Of a stretch of DNA of 12,077 nt, positions 7,481-12,077 are shown piece by piece. Every line of letters begins with the position of its first letter. Position 1 is the stretch's first letter. The stretch is from Bryobacteraceae bacterium (lineage in GTDB: Bacteria; Acidobacteriota; Terriglobia; Bryobacterales; Bryobacteraceae): the NCBI GenBank assembly GCA_025929455.1, contig JAICMB010000047.1:1-12077 (forward strand), in the 5' to 3' direction. The notes under the pieces were generated by a model. The model saw only the letters and a list, made by a program, of their open reading frames with translations. It did not search any database and was not told the DNA's origin. The position numbers and the translations under genes are program-made.

Positions 7481-8032
7481 TTCCGCTACTTTCGCCCCGC
7501 CCCCAATCGGAACGGGTGACCGCACCGCTCGAAGCCGGTTCTCCAGCACTACCGCCGCCACATCCCCCGCGTTCACGCCCGGCGCGCGCAACCGTACCGT
7601 CGCCTCTACCCGAGTTCGTTTCGCACCCAGCGCTGACATCCGGATCGTCTCCGCATAATCCACGAGCGACCCCTTTTCGCTGTGCCGCGCGATCATCCCG
7701 CTGCTCGCGTCCGCTAGCCTCTCGCAAGCCCCCGCTGCCGACCAGCGCGCATCTCTAACGGCCCAGCGCGCCCCGTCCGCGGCCAAGCGCGCAAAGACTT
7801 CCGCAAACGGTGCGTCAACATCTATCACGGCGTCCGCCTTCGCCATTGCCGGCTTCCGTTGGCTTCGTTCTGACGCAGCGGCGGCCAATAGCGCAGCCCC
7901 CACCATCCCGCGCGCGAGCCCCACCGCACCGCCCGACTTCAGTCCCCACGCGGTCAGCGCTCCGCCCGCCGCGCACGCGCCCCAACGCGTAATCGCCGAC
8001 AACCGCTTGCGCTCAATCAGAACCTGTTCCAC
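7427..8032 (-). CDS. SRPBCC-like (polyketide cyclase/dehydrase-type) protein with N-terminal membrane segment
   Basis: The 201-residue product starts with a basic ERKR patch and a long glycine/alanine-rich hydrophobic stretch (about 17-53), probably one or two membrane helices. From about residue 64 it resembles a short or divergent SRPBCC domain: ADAVIDVDAPFAEVFARLA (66-84) looks like the first strand and helix, EKGSLVDYAETIRM (119-132) lies in the middle, and a final helix covers about 155-171. This layout is known from SRPBCC proteins joined to a small membrane domain. The match is weak and no ligand can be given. The start is GTG at 8032, with only a poor SD. The last 17 or so residues (from about 185) are encoded by a repeat hairpin (7456-7480), so the original stop was probably lost to repeat insertion. 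It is convergent with acsA and monocistronic. Confidence 0.6.
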   Translation of the reverse strand: MEQVLIERKRLSAITRWGACAAGGALTAWGLKSGGAVGLARGMVGAALLAAAASERSQRKPAMAKADAVIDVDAPFAEVFARLAADGARWAVRDARWSAAGACERLADASSGMIARHSEKGSLVDYAETIRMSALGAKRTRVEATVRLRAPGVNAGDVAAVVLENRLRAVRSPVPIGGGAKVAEGQPARLAVPHGSGAANN

Positions 8033-8053
8033 TTTGATGTCCCGCCGTCAAAA

Positions 8054-8073
8054 CGAAACGCACACGCGTTTCG
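8054..8073 (-). promoter_or_regulatory. Perfect 8-bp inverted repeat in the leader of the SRPBCC-like gene
   Basis: CGAAACGC (8054-8061) and GCGTTTCG (8066-8073) flank a four-base loop, 21 bases before the GTG at 8032. It is either an operator or a leader hairpin. It lies between the candidate -10 box (8094-8099) and the start. It does not belong to the GTGGG repeat family. Confidence 0.4.
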
Positions 8074-8093
8074 AATCGAATCAGCCCCCAGCC

Positions 8094-8099
8094 ATTCTA
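8094..8099 (-). promoter_or_regulatory. Candidate -10 box for the SRPBCC-like gene
   Basis: TAGAAT on the minus strand, followed by G, giving a leader of about 55 bases. The same TAGAATG string precedes cysC on the other strand (8532). No good -35 is seen; TGTCAA lies at the right distance but matches poorly. Confidence 0.35.
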
Positions 8100-8531
8100 C
8101 TCGTTCAAAAAACCCGTTGACAGAAAAAACGGAACTATATCACCCGTGTTTTCAGAGCATTGCGAAGAAAGCGCATTTTGAGCGGAACTGCTGGCCTTTA
8201 GCGTGAAGATGCAAGGCACGGGAAATCAACCCGAGCCGAGAACGCGCGTCAGCCGCCGGACTCGACTTGATCGCCACGAACCGCCGCCGAGGGTCGTGAG
8301 CAATTCAGTCCGGTTGCGACGCCGGGAAATTCCAGGAGCGTACACGAACAATGCCTGACCCGATCATCATCATCGTTCCCTATCCTCGCGCGTAGCTGGG
8401 ACGATTCACAAACCATTCACCGGCCGTTAGCCGGACAGTTTCCTTGCGGGCGTTGCCGGAGCGGCAGCGTCCCGCACAGCGAAATAATCCTCTTGAAAAA
8501 TCAGAACTGTTATCGACCGCGCCGCGCCCGC
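8100..8531. other. Intergenic region upstream of cysC, no recognised gene
   Basis: About 430 bases without a convincing gene. It holds TTGACA at 8117-8122 without a -10 box at proper spacing, and a 49-codon ATG frame at 8209-8358 (arginine-rich, poor ribosome site). Also present are a 14-codon frame at 8351-8395 and a small hairpin CCGGC 8420-8424 / GCCGG 8430-8434. At 8446-8475 there is a strong hairpin of about 13 pairs: GCGGGCG and TGCCG pair with CGGCA and CG-CCCGC, with one G-U pair, one bulge and a GAG loop. The last could belong to a regulatory or noncoding RNA. Confidence 0.4.
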
Positions 8532-8537
8532 TAGAAT
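8532..8537 (+). promoter_or_regulatory. Candidate -10 box for a leaderless cysC transcript
   Basis: TAGAAT ends six bases before the GTG start of cysC, so transcription would begin about at the start codon. No Shine-Dalgarno is present between them, which agrees with leaderless translation. No clear -35 is seen. Confidence 0.4.
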
Positions 8538-8543
8538 GAGCGC

Positions 8544-9071
8544 GTGGCGGTCGAACCCGGTCTGTGCGTGTGGCTTACGGGGCTAAGCTGCGCCGGTAAA
8601 ACGACGCTGGCGCACCGCGTGGCCGAGCGGCTACGCGGATTGGGCCGTCCCATTGAGGTGCTCGACGGCGACGTAGTGCGCCGCAGTCTCTGCTCCGATC
8701 TGGGGTACAGCAAACAGGATCGCGACACGAACATCCAACGCATCGCATTCGTTGCCGGGTTGCTGGTGCGCAACGGCGTCATCGTGATCGTGTCGGCGAT
8801 TTCACCGTACCGCGATGCCCGGCAACAAGCGCGTGCGGCAATCCCGCAGTTTCTCGAAGTGTACGTGAATGCGCCGACCGCCGTCTGTGAACAGCGCGAC
8901 CTGAAAGGTCTATACGCCCGCGCGCGCCGCGGCGAAATACACGGCCTCACGGGCGTGGACGATCCCTACGAACCGCCCTCGAACCCCGACGTAGAATGCC
9001 GCACCGACCGCGAGAGCATCGAAGAAAGCGCTGAAAAGATCGTGCAAGCGGTACTGATGAGAGTCAGCTAG
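8544..9071 (+). CDS. cysC: Adenylylsulfate (APS) kinase
   Basis: A 175-residue single-domain APS kinase, normal length for CysC. It phosphorylates APS with ATP to give PAPS in the cytoplasm, for sulfate assimilation or sulfotransferases. Visible: Walker A GLSCAGKTT (13-21), DGD (41-43) and LGYSKQDRDTNIQRI (53-67), which match the APS-binding region. ISPYRDAR (86-93) carries Ser87 at the place of the classic phosphoserine. FLEVYVNAP (103-111) and DLKGLYARAR (119-128) are followed by the GLTGVDDPYEPP lid segment (134-145). In most CysC proteins the fourth P-loop residue is Gly; here it is Cys16, which should still leave the loop workable. The start is GTG 8544; an ATG eight bases upstream is out of frame. 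No ATP sulfurylase, reductase or sulfotransferase gene lies nearby, so its pathway is not shown by context. Confidence 0.93.
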   Translation: MAVEPGLCVWLTGLSCAGKTTLAHRVAERLRGLGRPIEVLDGDVVRRSLCSDLGYSKQDRDTNIQRIAFVAGLLVRNGVIVIVSAISPYRDARQQARAAIPQFLEVYVNAPTAVCEQRDLKGLYARARRGEIHGLTGVDDPYEPPSNPDVECRTDRESIEESAEKIVQAVLMRVS

Positions 9072-9085
9072 GTTCGGAGTGATAC

Positions 9086-9103
9086 TTGAGCTTCTGCGCT
9101 CAA
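9086..9103 (+). terminator. Hairpin directly after cysC
   Basis: TTGAGC (9086-9091) pairs with GCTCAA (9098-9103) around a six-base loop, 14 bases past the cysC stop. No T-run follows, so it is a weak candidate for termination or 3'-end protection. Confidence 0.3.
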
Positions 9104-9162
9104 CGGCGTCCCGCCAGCTCGTCCGGCGCTCCTAAGCAACTTCGCCCCGCGCGTTGCATGGC

Positions 9163-9213
9163 GTGGGACAGGTTGACATGACAACCTGCGGCCCCTGTCA
9201 ATCGGCCTCGTCC
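9163..9213 (+). repeat. Single two-module palindromic repeat element
   Basis: GTGGGACAG edge, CAGGTTG 9169-9175 pairing with CAACCTG 9182-9188, then a decayed second module (TCAATCGGCC) ending in CCTCGTCC. It has the same layout and edges as the element at 7225-7272 but an unrelated stem sequence. Confidence 0.78.
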
Positions 9214-9360
9214 CCGCCGTATCATCGCGGGTAGGTCCGCCCTGGTGTGTCGGGCGAAAGCCACTTCCTATGTAACCCGCTGGTACTTATATGACCTATG
9301 CTGACTCGTCTCACTTACATTAATTACTGAACCGTGCTAACGTTGTAGTCGCATCAGGAA

Positions 9361-9480
9361 AGCCCTTTGGGCTGCCAACCGGGTGGGAGAGCCACGGTGG
9401 ATGCAGGTTGGATTCCAATCCTCCTGCGATGTGGACGGCGGACGCCGTCAACCAAGTCTCCGGGTCACTGCGATGTGGCC
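9361..9480 (+). ncRNA. Strongly structured RNA segment upstream of the unknown gene (leader or ncRNA)
   Basis: Five consecutive hairpins can be drawn by eye. AGCCC 9361-9365 / GGGCT 9369-9373. GTGG 9383-9386 / CCAC 9392-9395. A long arm with GCAGG 9403-9407 / CCTGC 9423-9427 enclosing TTGG 9408-9411 / CCAA 9415-9418. GACGGC 9434-9439 / GCCGTC 9444-9449 with loop GGAC. GGTCAC 9463-9468 / GTGGCC 9475-9480 with one G-U pair. CCAC 9392-9395 can instead pair with GTGG 9431-9434 and extend the long arm. CTGCGATGTGG occurs twice (9424, 9468). CCTTT in the first hairpin is complementary to the AAAGG of the downstream ribosome site. It fits no riboswitch class I know. An AT-rich stretch at about 9280-9330 may hold its promoter. 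Confidence 0.45.
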
Positions 9481-9495
9481 GCCCTAGATGCGCCG

Positions 9496-9501
9496 AAAGG
9501 A
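9496..9501 (+). promoter_or_regulatory. Shine-Dalgarno deciding the start of the unknown gene
   Basis: AAAGGA lies four bases before ATG 9506. The in-frame ATG at 9488 has no ribosome site, so 9506 is preferred. Confidence 0.55.
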
Positions 9502-9505
9502 CACT

Positions 9506-10132
9506 ATGTCTCAGGGCGCTTGCCTGTACCCCATCTCTCAACTGATTTCCCGGATCATGCTGGATGCGGGTTTTGACCGTGAGCAATTCGTAGCATCGCT
9601 CGGTTACCGCAAAATCGATCGGGGATGCCGCCGCCTGGGCGCTTGGTTGGATCAGGGCGCCGGGTATCCGCGCATCATTAAACAAATCGCCGCATCTTAT
9701 CCGCAACATGCCGAGCAACTGAGCGCCGCCCTAGCCGCCACGCAAAAGATACGCAAAGATGAGTCCGAAGCCGCATTCGTCGCGCGCTGCACAGCCGAAC
9801 AAGCGACCTTTCGTCCTTACATTCACGTCGAAGGCGAAACCAGAGTCCCCTCGAGCATCGTGATGTTTGCGGTGAGTGGCGGAAAATGGAACTATATCTC
9901 CATCCCCGATGACACTCTCGCGTTGCATCTGCCGGAACTGCTCGCTGCGCTTCCGCAGCTCATGCAAGCATACGTTCGCAAACACGATGGTCAATGCCCA
10001 TTCTTCGGAAAAGTGACTGGCTTCCGGTTCGTACGGTGCCTGGATTACTTTCAGTTCAACGCCGAGGCCCAACTTGTCGAGCGTGTGGACAAGCCGTTCC
10101 GCCGCCCCATCAGCTTCGTAGCACTGCGATAA
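9506..10132 (+). CDS. Conserved-looking protein of unknown function
   Basis: A 208-residue soluble protein; no function recognised. The first half (8-80) is helical, with LGYRKIDRGCRRLGAWLDQG (32-51) looking like a helix-turn-helix or small helical bundle. The second half is mixed alpha/beta with motifs that look conserved: FRPYIHVEGETRVPSS (102-117), a GG turn at 125-126, and PFFGKVTGFRFVR (165-177), followed by a strand-rich end. There is no signal peptide or membrane segment, so it should be cytoplasmic. An RNA- or DNA-binding regulator is possible from the N-terminal half, but this is only a guess. It stands alone, downstream of cysC but 430 bases away, and is preceded by the structured segment 9361-9480. 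It is convergent with the TPR gene. ATG 9506 was chosen because of its SD. Confidence 0.7.
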   Translation: MSQGACLYPISQLISRIMLDAGFDREQFVASLGYRKIDRGCRRLGAWLDQGAGYPRIIKQIAASYPQHAEQLSAALAATQKIRKDESEAAFVARCTAEQATFRPYIHVEGETRVPSSIVMFAVSGGKWNYISIPDDTLALHLPELLAALPQLMQAYVRKHDGQCPFFGKVTGFRFVRCLDYFQFNAEAQLVERVDKPFRRPISFVALR

Positions 10133-10284
10133 CTCGGCCTGTGCTCAGGTCAACCACGTCGCGGTGTCCCCACATCCACAATACGCGCGGTGCCGCTCAT
10201 CTTTGGCTACCGCAGCGCCTTCCAACGCCGGGAGGACGATCCGCACCCAACGACTCTTCAGGGCATCCTGGTCCAGCTGATCGT

Positions 10285-11205
10285 CTATCGCCTCTTCGCA
10301 GGCGCCTTCGCCTTCGCCTCCAAAAACTTCCGCCGCGCCTCGGCCGCCCGCACCTTATCTCCTGCCTGGGCGTAAACCCGCGCCAGCAGATACAGCGGCT
10401 CCGGATACGCCGGATCAAGCTCCGTCGACCGGCGCAGCCACTTAATCGCGAGATCCGTCTGCTGCAAGTTCCACAGCGCCTTTCCGCCCAGATAAAAGTC
10501 CCGCGCCGACGCCGGATTGCGCTTCGCTGCCTTCGCAGCCGCGTCAAACGCCTTGCGATTTTCGCCCGTCTCGATCCACAGCGCCGCCAGGTTCGCATAC
10601 GGCCAGTCGTAATCCGGGTGCGCGGTCTCGACCAGCTTGATGGACTCCAGGAAATAACGCACCGCGCGCGCGGTGTCGCCGCGAGCCTGGTAGCACAGCC
10701 CCAGGTTGTCGTACGCCTTATAGGCCTGGGGATCGAGCTTCAGCACGCGCTCGAACTGCCCGATCGCCTGCTCGATCTGCGCTTCCTGATAATACATGCG
10801 CCCGAGCATGTAGGGCGCCTCGGCATCGTTGGGGTGATGTTCCATTACGCGGATCAGAACGTCCTGCGCGGAATTGAAATCGCCTAGCAAATAATCCACG
10901 TTGGCTTCGATTTTCAGCGCGCCGGGTTGGCCGGGAGCGTCGCGCAACACCTCGCGCGCCATCGCCTTCGCGTCGCTCCACCGCTGCGCCACGAAATACG
11001 TGTTTGCCAGTTGCAGCCGGATCGCAACGTCGCCCGGGCACGCGGCCGCCGCTGATTTTGCGCGCTCGATTGCGGATGGGAAATCGCGTTGCGCGACGGC
11101 GGTTCGCGCCTGCGCGGCCAAGGTAGCCGCCGCAATGTTGTCGCAGGTATCGTGTGCGTCCGCCGCCGCGGCAAACAGCAACAGAGGTGCGGCCAGCGCC
11201 AGCAT
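10285..11205 (-). CDS. Exported tetratricopeptide-repeat protein
   Basis: The 306-residue protein starts with a hydrophobic stretch (2-15) and a likely cleavage site at ADA-HD (about 17), although no basic residue precedes the core. Then come about eight TPR units from residue 25 to the end, each near 34 residues. The clearest are LANTYFVAQRWSDAKAMARE, LGRMYYQEAQIEQAIGQFER (followed by VLKLDP), LGLCYQARGDTARAVRYFLE and LARVYAQAGDKVRAAEARRK. The tail is basic (AKAKAPAKRR). TPRs bind partner proteins; location in the periplasm is inferred. ATG 11205 lies two bases after the stop of the upstream TPR gene, so both are translated from one message. No own ribosome site is seen. Confidence 0.85.
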   Translation of the reverse strand: MLALAAPLLLFAAAADAHDTCDNIAAATLAAQARTAVAQRDFPSAIERAKSAAAACPGDVAIRLQLANTYFVAQRWSDAKAMAREVLRDAPGQPGALKIEANVDYLLGDFNSAQDVLIRVMEHHPNDAEAPYMLGRMYYQEAQIEQAIGQFERVLKLDPQAYKAYDNLGLCYQARGDTARAVRYFLESIKLVETAHPDYDWPYANLAALWIETGENRKAFDAAAKAAKRNPASARDFYLGGKALWNLQQTDLAIKWLRRSTELDPAYPEPLYLLARVYAQAGDKVRAAEARRKFLEAKAKAPAKRR

Positions 11206-11207
11206 CG

Positions 11208-12077
11208 CTACTGCAATCCCGCGAGTTCCTGCTTCACTTTCGGAATCAGCGCCGCGTACTGCGTGTTCGACGCCTTTGCGAGAAAGGCCTCGAATGCGGC
11301 ACGCGCACGCGGCCGGTCCCCTTGCATTTCATAAATGAGCCCGAGGTTCATGTGCGCTTCCGCGAGGTTGGGATCGAGCGCCGCGGCACGCTCAAACGAG
11401 GTCCGCGCGGCGGGAAAATCGTGCCGCGAAATCGCCACCAGCCCTAGCCCGTTATTGGCCGCCGCGGAACCGGGATCACTCGCCACGATCCAGCGGAACA
11501 CCCGCTCGGCATCATCGACGCGGCCCGCCTCCAGATACGCGGTGGCGAGGTTGGTCTGGCTCTCCATATCCGTCGGATTGAATTGTGCGGCCTTCTCGTA
11601 TTCGGGAATCGCGGCGGTCTTATCGCCCCCCCGCAGATACAAATCGGCGAGGCGCGAATGCAGCCGGCCGTTCTCGATGCCCTGCTCGAGCGCGCTGTGA
11701 TACAGCCGCATGGCCTTGTCATACTGGCCGGTCTTTTCATACTGCGAGCCGAGCTGATAGTACAGCGATGGGTCGGACGCGTCCTCGCGCAGCGCCTGCT
11801 CGAGCAGCGCGGTGCGGCGCGCTTCCGAAATCGGCGCGCTGGAGCTTTCAGCCAGATACAGCAGCTTCAGCACGTTCACGCGATCTTTGGGATCGATGCC
11901 TTGGCCGGTAAGGTTGTACTGGCGTGGCGAAAATCCGGACAGATAGCCGAGCGAGCGCAGTTGCTCCATCGACCGCTCGTCCACCAGATTGGCTTCGATC
12001 TTCTCGGTTGCGCCGCCCCCGATCTTGTTGAGCTGAGCCTCGAATTTTTCGACCTCGGCCGGATGCTGCGCGATTAA
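11208..12077 (-). CDS. TPR domain protein, 5'-truncated by the window; likely C-terminus of a sulfatase-TPR fusion
   Basis: The frame is open to the window edge (289 residues visible), so the true start lies outside. The visible N-terminal part, residues 1-75, has no TPR and includes EQLRSLGYLSG (38-48) and GIDPKDRVNVLK (60-71). The short LR(S/A)LGY-SG segment with a following DPKD is what I know from the junction of sulfatase/alkaline phosphatase-type domains with C-terminal TPRs in Acidobacteria; this is family memory, not proof. Five TPRs follow from about residue 100 to 285, for example LGSQYEKTGQYDKAMRLYH and LGLIYEMQGDRPRARAAFE. It is followed after two bases by the exported TPR gene. 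The GTG at 11984 could be taken as a start, but continued coding upstream argues against it. Confidence 0.78.
   Translation of the reverse strand, partial: LIAQHPAEVEKFEAQLNKIGGGATEKIEANLVDERSMEQLRSLGYLSGFSPRQYNLTGQGIDPKDRVNVLKLLYLAESSSAPISEARRTALLEQALREDASDPSLYYQLGSQYEKTGQYDKAMRLYHSALEQGIENGRLHSRLADLYLRGGDKTAAIPEYEKAAQFNPTDMESQTNLATAYLEAGRVDDAERVFRWIVASDPGSAAANNGLGLVAISRHDFPAARTSFERAAALDPNLAEAHMNLGLIYEMQGDRPRARAAFEAFLAKASNTQYAALIPKVKQELAGLQ

Noticed and set aside
7146..7727. 193-codon minus-strand frame
   Set aside because: Made largely of repeat hairpins, low-complexity Gly/Arg translation, overlaps the better supported 7427-8032 gene.
8117..8145. Promoter built on TTGACA
   Set aside because: Perfect -35 word, but nothing like a -10 at 16-18 bases; the TATATC present is only 13 bases away.
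8209..8358. 49-codon plus-strand frame
   Set aside because: Arginine-rich, weak ribosome site, no recognisable features; could be chance.
9370..9430. tRNA gene
   Set aside because: Has D-arm-like and T-arm-like strings, but no TTCGA loop, no proper anticodon arm and no acceptor stem.
9320..9718. 132-codon minus-strand frame across the structured segment
   Set aside because: Antisense to the RNA-like segment and the 9506 gene; no recognisable domain.
10133..10284. Pseudogene between the unknown gene and the TPR gene
   Set aside because: Short frames here translate to nothing recognisable; treated as a convergent spacer.

Overview
The window is a GC-rich piece of a Gram-negative-type bacterial chromosome. 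The gene set fits a soil Acidobacteriota genome of the Bryobacterales/Solibacter kind: a secreted GH39 glycosidase, a C-type phosphoesterase, an Omp85-like barrel, a likely sulfatase-TPR fusion, and many palindromic repeats between genes. The lineage is inferred from this style only; no marker gene is present.

Layout. Positions 4168 down to 9 (minus strand) hold a tight three-gene operon: a phosphoesterase/phospholipase C-family enzyme, a barrel protein with an Omp85-type motif and no visible POTRA domains, and an exported GH39 glycoside hydrolase. The first junction is a GTGA overlap and the second is a stop codon directly abutting a GTG start. Positions 4169-4570 form a divergent intergenic region full of hairpin repeats, including a direct repeat whose second copy ends 2 nt before recX. 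Positions 4571-7118 (plus) are recX followed 7 nt later by acsA (acetyl-CoA synthetase), whose Shine-Dalgarno overlaps the recX stop. Positions 7119-7480 are again packed with hairpin repeats, which run into the 3' end of a minus-strand SRPBCC-like membrane protein gene (7427-8032). A roughly 510-bp intergenic stretch follows, then cysC (APS kinase, 8544-9071), one more repeat, and a strongly folded 120-nt segment (9361-9480) just upstream of a gene for a protein of unknown function (9506-10132). The right end is a minus-strand pair of TPR genes. The promoter-proximal one is cut by the window edge and looks like the TPR tail of a sulfatase-like protein; the other encodes an exported eight-TPR protein.

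Functionally, the left operon suggests breakdown of phosphate esters and xylan-like glycans at the cell envelope. acsA assimilates acetate, cysC makes PAPS for sulfate transfer or reduction, and the TPR pair is probably part of an envelope or periplasmic system. The two most unusual signals are the family of intergenic hairpins whose stems change while staying self-complementary, and the structured leader in front of the 9506-10132 gene.
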